A DNA stretch of 28,243 nucleotides from Spirochaetia bacterium (GTDB taxonomy: Bacteria; Spirochaetota; Spirochaetia; Treponematales; Breznakiellaceae), in contig BNUX01000035.1 in assembly GCA_025997675.1 (NCBI GenBank), positions 1 through 28,243 of the forward strand, in the 5' to 3' direction. The translations under genes and the position numbers were made by a program. Below are positions 22,070 to 28,243 of the stretch, one piece after another. Within the stretch, counting starts at the first letter, position 1. Every line of letters starts with the position of its first letter. Below the pieces are notes generated by a model, which was given only the letters and a program-made list of their open reading frames with translations, made no database searches and was not told where the DNA came from.

Positions 22070-22963
22070 ATGCAAACCCCCTGTTATCCCGGCTTTGCGC
22101 CCTTAACCCTGGAGTTAAAAGACGAAATACATCCCACGCTGGCCCAAACCCCCGATGGCGTTTCTGAATATACCTTTGGGGGCCTTTTTTTATTTCGGAA
22201 CCGGTATAACTACCGGGTTTCCCGGGCGCCGGATAATACCCTTATACTCTCCGGGGAACGGGATGGGAAAAAATTCTTTATGACCCCCTGCGGGGCTCCG
22301 GGCCGGGATATTCTGGAAGCGCTTTTTAAGACCCACGATTACTGGAAGGGCATCCCCGATTCGGTACTTATCCCCGGCCGGGAACGCCTGGAAGCATGGG
22401 GCATCGAAATTACCGAAGACCGGGACAATTTTGATTATCTTTATCTACGCAACGATTTGATGGAACTGCCGGGTAAGAAATACCATAAGAAGCGGAACCT
22501 GGTTAACCAGTTTGTCCATTACTATGCCCACGAGGAACAGCCCCTGACCAGGGATTGCATCCCCCATGCCCTGCAGGTCCTGGACCATTGGCGGGAGGAC
22601 AAGGGCGCCGATGGGGATTATACCGCCGCCCGGGAAAGCCTGGAACGGTTCGGTGAACTGGAAATGCAGGGGGCCATGTATTACATCAACGGTGAACCCG
22701 CCGGCTGGTGCCTGGGGGAATATCTTGCGGAGGGCCGTATGTTTGCTATCCATTTTGAAAAGGCCATCGATGAATACAAGGGGATTTTTCAGTACATAAA
22801 TCAAAGCTTTGCCGCCTCCCTGCCGGAATCCGTTATCCACATCAACCGGGAACAGGACCTGGGAGACGAAGGGCTGCGGCAGGCCAAATTGACCTACCGG
22901 CCTTCGGGGTTTGTCAGAAAATATACCGGTAGACCGGGTATTTTATTTTCCCCATCGCTTTGA
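22070..22963 (+). CDS. DUF2156 protein (phosphatidylglycerol lysyltransferase C-terminal-like)
   Basis: A 297-residue soluble protein with the DUF2156 / LPG-synthase C-terminal fold (GNAT-like, aminoacyl-tRNA dependent in characterised relatives). The hallmark is DRDNFDYLYLRNDLMELPGKKYHKKRNLVNQF around residues 116-147, with INREQDLGDEGLRQAKLTYRPSGFVRKYTGR at the C-terminus. No membrane-spanning flippase part is present. It begins 6 nt after thrS with AGGT upstream of the ATG, so it is very likely co-transcribed. The substrate is unknown; the link to thrS allows, but does not show, use of threonyl-tRNA. Confidence 0.82.
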   Translation: MQTPCYPGFAPLTLELKDEIHPTLAQTPDGVSEYTFGGLFLFRNRYNYRVSRAPDNTLILSGERDGKKFFMTPCGAPGRDILEALFKTHDYWKGIPDSVLIPGRERLEAWGIEITEDRDNFDYLYLRNDLMELPGKKYHKKRNLVNQFVHYYAHEEQPLTRDCIPHALQVLDHWREDKGADGDYTAARESLERFGELEMQGAMYYINGEPAGWCLGEYLAEGRMFAIHFEKAIDEYKGIFQYINQSFAASLPESVIHINREQDLGDEGLRQAKLTYRPSGFVRKYTGRPGILFSPSL

Positions 22964-22969
22964 TATACT
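22964..22969 (+). promoter_or_regulatory. Extended -10 promoter candidate for the HtrA-like gene
   Basis: TGATATACT is an extended -10 (TG-n-TATACT) whose first bases are the stop codon of the DUF2156 gene. No clear -35. The expected leader is about 20 nt and ends with GGGGGAG before the ATG at 22997. Confidence 0.45.
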
Positions 22970-22996
22970 GTATGAAAACGAGGTATGGGGGAGCCA

Positions 22997-24232
22997 ATGA
23001 AATTATATAGCCGTGGGCAGGTGGTCTTTTTTTCTGTCCTGAGCGTTCTCATTGTGGTCATGTTTGCCGTGGGACTCGGTGTGTTGCGAATACCCCTTGG
23101 GGCGCAGACCGGGGCCGATGATGGTTCGGCGGCTAAGACCGCCGAGGCGGAGTCCCCGGTGCTCCAACTGCGGCAATCCCCCTATACCAACCCCCTGCTG
23201 ACAAAAACTGCGGAGCTCCAGTCCTTTACCGAGGATGAGCGGGAAAACATATCGGTCTACGAACAGCTTAACGAAGCGGTGGTAAACGTCACCACCGAAA
23301 CCGTGGCGATTAACTGGTTCCTGGAGCCGGTGCCCCAGGAGGGCGGTTCCGGGTCGGGGTCCGTCATTGATACCCGGGGCTATGTGCTCACCAACTACCA
23401 CGTCATCGAGAACGCCTACAAGGTGTTTATCAACCTGGCCGACGGCAGCCAGCTTGAGGGCTCCCTTATCGGCACGGACCCGGAAAATGATTTGGCGGTG
23501 CTGAAGTTTGACCCCCCCAGCGGGACGGAACTGCGGACCGTGCCCTTCGGTGATTCGGAGAACCTCAAGGTGGGCCAAAAGGTGATGGCCATCGGAAACC
23601 CCTTTGCCCTGGAACGGACCCTGACCGTGGGCATCGTGTCCGGGCTGGGACGGCCTATCCGGACCTCCACGCAGAATATTATCCGGGACATGATCCAGAC
23701 CGACGCTTCCATTAACCCCGGCAATTCCGGGGGGCCTTTGTTGGATTCTCAGGGCAGGATGATAGGCATCAATACCATGATCTATTCACCCTCCGGCGGG
23801 TCCGTGGGGATTGGGTTCGCGGTGCCGGTGAATACCGCCAAACGGGTGGTGGCGGAACTTATCGCCTTTGGGAAGGTCCGGCGGGGCTGGGTCGATGCGT
23901 CGGTGGTGCAGATCTTCCCCGCCCTGGTGCGCTACGCCAAACTCCCGGTTGAGTCGGGTCTCCTGGTATCTCGGACCAGGAAGAACGGCTATGCGGAACA
24001 GGCGGGGATACGACAGGGGAGCGAGCCCGTGCGCTACGGGTCCACGGTGATCTACCTGGGCGGGGATATTATCACTTCCGTGGATGGGATGAAGATAGAA
24101 ACCCTGGCGGACCTCTACTCGGCCCTGGAGGATAATAAGCCCGGGGAACGGGTCGCGGTGGAGCTTGTCCGGGGCGGCAGGACGGTCAAGCTGGAACTGA
24201 TCCTGGCGGACCGGGAAGAGTCCGGGCCGTAA
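22997..24232 (+). CDS. HtrA/DegP-like membrane-anchored serine protease
   Basis: Periplasmic quality-control protease. The 411-residue product has an uncleaved-looking N-terminal membrane anchor (residues 8-30), a trypsin-like domain with the complete triad H135 (TNYHVIENA), D165 (DPENDLAVLK) and S244 (NPGNSGGPLL), and a single PDZ domain at about 300-405 (GGDIITSVDGMKIETLADLYSAL). One PDZ domain plus an N-terminal anchor is the DegS-like layout, though it could also act as a general DegP/DegQ-type protease. The start is taken at MKLYSRGQ (22997) because GGGGGAG lies just upstream; an ATG 12 nt earlier overlaps that site. The next gene starts directly after its stop. Confidence 0.92.
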   Translation: MKLYSRGQVVFFSVLSVLIVVMFAVGLGVLRIPLGAQTGADDGSAAKTAEAESPVLQLRQSPYTNPLLTKTAELQSFTEDERENISVYEQLNEAVVNVTTETVAINWFLEPVPQEGGSGSGSVIDTRGYVLTNYHVIENAYKVFINLADGSQLEGSLIGTDPENDLAVLKFDPPSGTELRTVPFGDSENLKVGQKVMAIGNPFALERTLTVGIVSGLGRPIRTSTQNIIRDMIQTDASINPGNSGGPLLDSQGRMIGINTMIYSPSGGSVGIGFAVPVNTAKRVVAELIAFGKVRRGWVDASVVQIFPALVRYAKLPVESGLLVSRTRKNGYAEQAGIRQGSEPVRYGSTVIYLGGDIITSVDGMKIETLADLYSALEDNKPGERVAVELVRGGRTVKLELILADREESGP

Positions 24233-25183
24233 TTGGAAAAATATCCGGCCAAGCGGCGATCTCAGATGATACAGTCCGCTGCCTGGACCGCCATGCTGGG
24301 GAACGCTGCTCTGGCGGTGCTGAAGATACTCGCCGGTATCCAAGCCGAAAGTCTCGCGGTTATCGGGGACGGGATCGATACGTCGGTGGATGTTCTCATC
24401 GCCGTGATGGCCCTGGTGGTGGCGAAGGTTATTGTTCGGCCTGCGGATGCGGGGCACCCCTGGGGGCATGGCCGGGCGGAAACGGTGGCCACCGCCCTGC
24501 TATCCTTCGCACTCTTCTTTGCCGGCGCACAGCTCATGCTCAATTCGGCCCAGCAAGTCATCTTTGGGATGCGTCCCGGGGCGGAGCGCCGCGATGTGCC
24601 GGGGACCCTGGCCCTCATCGTAACCGGCGTTTCTATAATCGGTAAAATCATCCTTGCCTGGACCCAGTACCTCTTTGGGAAAAAGGCTGATTCCCCCATG
24701 CTCAGGGCCAATGCGAAGAATATGACCGGGGATGTGGTGATCTCCGCAGGGGTTTTGATTGGCCTCTTTCTCTCCATCCTCACCGGTATTGGCCTCATTG
24801 ATTCCGTGGCGGCTTTCCTGGTCGGTATATGGGTGATACGGGCGGCGGTGGGGATTTTCATGGAGGCCAACGCGGAACTTATGGATGGCGGGTCGGGGAA
24901 GGAGTCCTACCACGCGGTGTTTGAGGCGGTCCATAGCGTTCCCGGGGCGGGAAACCCCCATCGTACCCGGATGCGCCGCATCGCCGGTTTCTGGGACATT
25001 GATATCGACATTGAAGTGGACCCAAACTTGAGCGTTCTGGAAGCCCACGCCATTGCCTCGGCGGTGGAACGGGCCATCAAGGAGCGGGTGGAGGCGGTCT
25101 ACGACATCATGGTCCACGTAGAGCCCGCCGGCAACCGCGAAACCGAAGGCTACGGCCTCCATGAGATGCTGCTTCCTGAATGA
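24233..25183 (+). CDS. Cation diffusion facilitator (CDF) family transporter
   Basis: Exports a divalent metal ion across the inner membrane by proton antiport. About 316 residues with six hydrophobic segments and a cytoplasmic C-terminal domain. Aligned by eye to E. coli YiiP, the transport site is D49, D53 (IDTSVD), N163 and D167 (NMTGD): the usual histidine of TM5 is asparagine. HPWGHGRAE at 75-83 is the conserved cytoplasmic loop. In the C-terminal domain the YiiP H248 position is aspartate (DIDIEVDP). These changes make plain zinc specificity doubtful and manganese or iron plausible. The start is TTG at 24233, adjacent to the htrA stop; ATG at 24266 is the alternative. Confidence 0.88.
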   Translation: MEKYPAKRRSQMIQSAAWTAMLGNAALAVLKILAGIQAESLAVIGDGIDTSVDVLIAVMALVVAKVIVRPADAGHPWGHGRAETVATALLSFALFFAGAQLMLNSAQQVIFGMRPGAERRDVPGTLALIVTGVSIIGKIILAWTQYLFGKKADSPMLRANAKNMTGDVVISAGVLIGLFLSILTGIGLIDSVAAFLVGIWVIRAAVGIFMEANAELMDGGSGKESYHAVFEAVHSVPGAGNPHRTRMRRIAGFWDIDIDIEVDPNLSVLEAHAIASAVERAIKERVEAVYDIMVHVEPAGNRETEGYGLHEMLLPE

Positions 25184-25212
25184 TTGCAGATTTAGCGCTA
25201 TGAGGGTATACT
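25184..25212 (+). promoter_or_regulatory. Promoter giving a nearly leaderless transcript
   Basis: -35 TTGCAG (25184-25189), 17-bp spacer, -10 TATACT (25207-25212). The start would fall around 25219, only a few nt before the ATG at 25223, with no ribosome binding site between them. Confidence 0.6.
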
Positions 25213-25222
25213 GGTAGCCACC

Positions 25223-27151
25223 ATGACCTTGAAACCGGTTTTATACAGCATACTGTTGACTTATGCGGATAAAACACATTCCCCCTCTATAGACAGTAAA
25301 GATTTTATCAACTTTGTGACAAAGTACGCCCAGAAGTATGCCGGGGAAGATCCGGAATGGGGGCGGTGGATCAATGATACGGGGAAGCGGGTTTGGACGG
25401 AGATGGAGGCTCTCAAAAAGGAAGACAAGTGCCGGGTTCTGGCGGAAAAGGGGGGGAACAAAATTTACTTGCCCAATTTCTATGTGGACCTGCTGGAAAG
25501 CACCTATCAATCCCTTGATGATATCGCCGGCTACCCCTTCGCTTCCGAAAAAGACCTTAAACTTACGATACCCCAGGACCTGGTTCGTTCCCTCAGTGTG
25601 ATCACGGATCTGATTGTGTACCTTGAAAATCCCCTGGCAGAATCGACGCCCCTTATTACCCTGCTTTTTCCTACGGGGGTTCCTAGCGCGTTGGTGTTGT
25701 CCTCCATGATACCCCGGCGCCTTGCGGAAGCGGCCATGCTCAAGCTGCGGTATTATCTCCGGCTTCATGATAATAGGGATTACTTACAGAATAAGCTTAT
25801 CCCCCATTATGACGGCAGGGAAAATCAACTCAAGGATGTGTTTAACCGGATTATGATTCGGCCTATGGAGGCGCTTTCCAATCTGGAGGACGGGGAGGAT
25901 TTTTCCTACCTGTTCTGGACCCGGTTCTGCGGTATTGCCCGCTCGGATATTATCAAGGGGAACGGGCTGCTTCCCGAGGATATTGCCGTGCTCCAGTCGC
26001 TGTATATTCTTGAGGTGATGAATGCCTGGCACCGGACCAAGACGTTTAAGAAAAAAGCGCAGGTAATGGCCTTAAGTGTACTGGATAGTCAGTTTGAGCA
26101 GCCCCCCTACGCCTTTTCTATGGATGACATCGTGCAATTCACCAACAGTAAGGGGGTGCCCCTCCTTGGGCAGTATTCCGAGGCGGATCTGCAGGACTGG
26201 CTTACTACCCGGTTACACAGCGACCATGAGGAAGAATTGCCCCCGTTGTTTCTCATTACCGGGTCGACGGATGAAAAACGGTATATCAAAAAAAGCCATT
26301 ACCATGAGTTCAGTCTCAAATTCCTTACCGAAGCCCGTCCGGTTATCAAACGAACCCTTTCGGCTCGCTGGACGGGCATGCTTACGGAGTTCGGCGAGGA
26401 GCCTGCTATGGAGAAGGATGAGCAATTTGAACGGCTCCTGAAGCGCCTGGTGAGTGAGTTATGCCCGGACCTCCAGACAGTCATGACGGACGAAAAGTTA
26501 TACCTGGTCTGTGATGAAATGGAGCGGAAAGCGGGGCCGCTGCCGGAAAATACCCGGTTCTTTACCCCCGGGGGAGAACTTTTGCCCCTGGCAACCCTTC
26601 TTTTAATTAAGCGTAAGGAAATCTTAAGCCAAGTCCGGGATTTGCTGCCCTTCTGGTATGCGATTCCCTTCTTTGTAGCCATTGCGGCCTTCTTTTACCG
26701 GCTGAAAAACTTCAAGGTTCACCTGGGGATGAGCAAAAAGGCTCAAAGGAAAAGCCTTGCGAGCGCGGCCGGCTCCGGCCTTATCGAGAAGGGCGATAAA
26801 AGCCGGGATAAGGAGAGTAAGGAAGCGGCGCGGAAACTGGAATCCGAGCTGGTTCCCTACGGTGATACGATTGACGATAGTCTGGAGAGCCTGGAAAACC
26901 GGTGGAACACCCTCCTTAATATGGAGGCCCGGCAGCATCTGTTAACCGATGTCCAAACCCTGGTACGGGACCGGCTGCGGGAGGCCATGCGCGGCCAAAG
27001 AAACGGCGTGTTCACCAAGGATGCACTGGAAAAGATTGCCCAGCGCATTACGGAAGAGAATCCCACCCTGCGGGAGCTAAAAAGCAAGGACCCGCTGCGT
27101 CAATACATCCTCCTCTACATGACAAAGCTCTTACTCCAACCACGTTTTTAA
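25223..27151 (+). CDS. Uncharacterised 642-residue protein with one membrane segment
   Basis: I do not recognise this family. The N-terminal two thirds looks soluble and mostly helical, with no catalytic signature seen. A single hydrophobic segment (LLPFWYAIPFFVAIAAFFY) lies at about residues 474-492, followed by a basic stretch (KNFKVHLGMSKKAQRK) and a charged C-terminal part of about 140 residues. Topology would put the basic tail in the cytoplasm. The ATG at 25223 has no ribosome binding site and follows a strong -10 box by 10 nt. It stands between the CDF gene and ssb. The long uninterrupted frame and codon use like its neighbours make it a real gene. Confidence 0.85.
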   Translation: MTLKPVLYSILLTYADKTHSPSIDSKDFINFVTKYAQKYAGEDPEWGRWINDTGKRVWTEMEALKKEDKCRVLAEKGGNKIYLPNFYVDLLESTYQSLDDIAGYPFASEKDLKLTIPQDLVRSLSVITDLIVYLENPLAESTPLITLLFPTGVPSALVLSSMIPRRLAEAAMLKLRYYLRLHDNRDYLQNKLIPHYDGRENQLKDVFNRIMIRPMEALSNLEDGEDFSYLFWTRFCGIARSDIIKGNGLLPEDIAVLQSLYILEVMNAWHRTKTFKKKAQVMALSVLDSQFEQPPYAFSMDDIVQFTNSKGVPLLGQYSEADLQDWLTTRLHSDHEEELPPLFLITGSTDEKRYIKKSHYHEFSLKFLTEARPVIKRTLSARWTGMLTEFGEEPAMEKDEQFERLLKRLVSELCPDLQTVMTDEKLYLVCDEMERKAGPLPENTRFFTPGGELLPLATLLLIKRKEILSQVRDLLPFWYAIPFFVAIAAFFYRLKNFKVHLGMSKKAQRKSLASAAGSGLIEKGDKSRDKESKEAARKLESELVPYGDTIDDSLESLENRWNTLLNMEARQHLLTDVQTLVRDRLREAMRGQRNGVFTKDALEKIAQRITEENPTLRELKSKDPLRQYILLYMTKLLLQPRF

Positions 27152-27286
27152 ATTCGGTATCTTTTTCATTTTGGCTAAAGCATTTTTCAGCGTTCTCCCC
27201 TACCTCCGGTATCATGGGATAAATCTAGCAATTTCCCCTGGCCGGTGATTTTGATATTACCGGATCATCTATTTTTTGGAGGATTT
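27152..27286. promoter_or_regulatory. Leader region of ssb with inverted repeat
   Basis: Gene-free. Contains the inverted repeat CCGGTGAT (27242-27249) / ATTACCGG (27256-27263), seven of eight positions paired perfectly plus one G-T, located 14 nt before the GGAGG site. It could be an operator or an autoregulatory RNA hairpin. No clear promoter boxes were found. Confidence 0.35.
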
Positions 27287-27718
27287 ATGAACAATCTCAA
27301 TTCTATCATTATCGAAGGGAATCTGGTCAAAGATCCCCTGCTCCGCTCTACCCCAAAGGGAACACCCGTGTGTACCTTCAGTATCGCTTCCAACCGGTTC
27401 TATAAACAGGATACGACTGTGATGGAGGAGGTCAGCTTCTTTGATGTGGATACCTGGGCAAAATTAGCGGAGAGTTGCTTCCACCTGGGTCATAAGGGCA
27501 GGGGCGTCAAGGTTGTCGGGCGCGTAAAGCAGGACCGGTGGACGGACCCCGAGGGCAAACCGCACTCGAAGGTTCTGATTGTGGCGGAGCATGTGGAATT
27601 CCGCCCTGAATTCGGACGTGGGGCGTCCGTTCAAGGGAGCCCCGACGAAGTCTTTGCTTCTGAAACCCTGGCTGTCGGGGCCTTAGAAGTTGACGAACCG
27701 GCTGAGGTGATGTTTTAA
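27287..27718 (+). CDS. ssb: Single-stranded DNA-binding protein
   Basis: Coats single-stranded DNA in replication, repair and recombination. The 143-residue protein has the OB fold of bacterial SSB: LNSIIIEGNLVKDPLLRSTPKGTPVCTFSIASNRFY, then VDTWAKLAESC and GRGVKVVGRVKQDRW. It ends DEPAEVMF rather than the consensus acidic tip DDDIPF that recruits partner proteins; the acidic residues and terminal Phe are kept, but the tail is short and the Pro is displaced. GGAGG lies 4 nt before the ATG. It is not flanked by rpsF and rpsR as in many bacteria, and ends in a terminator. A PriB-like or plasmid-type SSB is a less likely reading. Confidence 0.92.
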   Translation: MNNLNSIIIEGNLVKDPLLRSTPKGTPVCTFSIASNRFYKQDTTVMEEVSFFDVDTWAKLAESCFHLGHKGRGVKVVGRVKQDRWTDPEGKPHSKVLIVAEHVEFRPEFGRGASVQGSPDEVFASETLAVGALEVDEPAEVMF

Positions 27719-27742
27719 AACCGGTCCATAGTATCTTTCTTT

Positions 27743-27778
27743 ACGGGAGCCGGGGGTGTTACTCCGGCTCCCGTTTTT
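27743..27778 (+). terminator. Intrinsic terminator of ssb
   Basis: ACGGGAGCCGG (27743-27753) and CCGGCTCCCGT (27764-27774), a perfect 11-bp stem with a 10-nt loop, followed by TTTTT. Confidence 0.95.
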
Positions 27779-27853
27779 CATATCATGCCCTGAGGTCAGG
27801 ACGTGGCATAGACCTGTAGTCAGATAAAATTGTTGATTTTTTTTACTTTTCAC

Positions 27854-27882
27854 TTGAAAAAAAATCCGGGCAGTGATATACT
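27854..27882 (+). promoter_or_regulatory. Strong promoter near the window end
   Basis: -35 TTGAAA (27854-27859), 17-bp spacer, extended -10 TGATATACT (TATACT at 27877-27882). Just downstream, CCCGGTAC (27905-27912) and GTGCCGGG (27916-27923) form an 8-bp hairpin in the leader. Confidence 0.7.
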
Positions 27883-27939
27883 ATTTATTGAGTGCTTTCT
27901 TAGTCCCGGTACTTGGTGCCGGGGCCGGAAGGTAAATTT

Positions 27940-28010
27940 TTGGTAATAACGAAGGGGTGCAGGTCAAAGACAATGGATGTGTTGCGTAATTCCTTATATA
28001 GTAACGATTT
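27940..28010 (+). CDS. Possible 5' end of a gene, lost in unreliable sequence
   Basis: Downstream of the strong promoter, TTG at 27940 has GGAAGG 7 nt upstream and opens a frame (VITKGCRSKTMDVLRNSLYSNDL); ATG at 27973 is an alternative start in the same frame. The frame then runs into the pyrimidine-rich tail, where translation is meaningless, so neither product nor end can be given. The end coordinate only marks where the sequence stops looking natural. Confidence 0.3.
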
Positions 28011-28243
28011 AACCCTCCCTTCTCCCCTCCCCCCCACCCACCCCCCCCACCCACACCCCACCACCCCCCCCCCCCACACGCTCACCCACAACCCCTTCTC
28101 TCAACGCCCGTCCACAACACCCCCTTACCCCCCCACGTCTTACCTCCCTTCCCATTCCTAATTCTCGTCTTCCTTCTTCTTCTTTCACCCCACTCCTTTC
28201 CTCTGATTTTCTTTCCTACTCTCCTCATCCTCTTCCTCTTTTC
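28010..28243. other. G-depleted, pyrimidine-rich tail, probable artefact
   Basis: From 28021 to 28243 there are only 6 G in 223 bases, with long C runs first and T/C mixtures later. Composition changes abruptly from the rest of the window and the region holds no credible gene. It looks like low-quality read or contig-end sequence; a genuine low-complexity tract is the alternative. Confidence 0.75.

Overview
The window looks like a chromosomal segment of a spirochete, most likely a Treponema-type organism with moderately high GC (genus is inference; nothing here proves it). Supporting signs are several lipoproteins with short spirochete-style lipoboxes, a collagen-like lipoprotein, a split transketolase, an acetate kinase and a threonyl-tRNA synthetase without a TGS domain. 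Gene order is compact, most starts have a GGAG-like ribosome binding site, and sigma-70-like promoters can be read by eye. No tRNA, rRNA, CRISPR, transposase or phage gene was recognised.

Layout. 1-920 (-): trpS, cut by the window edge. 1074-2850 (+): two-gene split transketolase. 2847-7286 (-): fatty acid synthesis operon fabH-fabD-fabG-fabF-fabZ, with no acpP or enoyl reductase inside it, followed upstream by a divergently regulated acyl-CoA/acyl-ACP ligase (7455-9152, -). 9257-10024 (+): small lipoprotein with a duplicated lipobox. 10032-10712 (+): a HAD phosphatase of strikingly low GC, probably a recent acquisition. 10754-13744 (+): purine salvage/transport operon (NCS2-like permease, phosphoribosyltransferase, AzgA-type permease). 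13741-13940: ten units of a 20-bp palindromic tandem repeat that exactly fills the gap between two convergent genes. 13939-14493 (-): hsp20; 14677-16014 (-): ackA with its own promoter and intrinsic terminator. 16471-18270 (+): large Thr/Gly-rich surface lipoprotein with a collagen-like stretch and a long hairpin-rich leader.

18365-20046 is the most unusual part: a tandem duplication of a two-gene cassette (about 60-residue protein, then a 186-residue GNAT acetyltransferase, joined by a GTGA overlap), each with its own promoter, followed by a truncated third leader. It has the architecture of a GNAT-type toxin-antitoxin module, and the sequence differences between the copies are concentrated in the C-terminus of the small protein and the N-terminus of the GNAT.

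20288-27718 (+): thrS, a DUF2156 (aminoacyl-tRNA-dependent transferase fold) protein, an HtrA/DegP-like membrane-anchored protease, a CDF cation exporter with altered metal-site residues, a 642-residue protein of unknown function with a nearly leaderless promoter, and ssb with an intrinsic terminator. A strong promoter follows at 27854-27882, but from about 28010 to the end the sequence becomes an almost G-free pyrimidine-rich run that is probably a sequencing or assembly artefact.

Functionally the window combines housekeeping (aminoacyl-tRNA synthetases, SSB, fatty acid synthesis, pentose phosphate, purine salvage, acetate production) with envelope/stress genes and one accessory island (18.3-20.1 kb).
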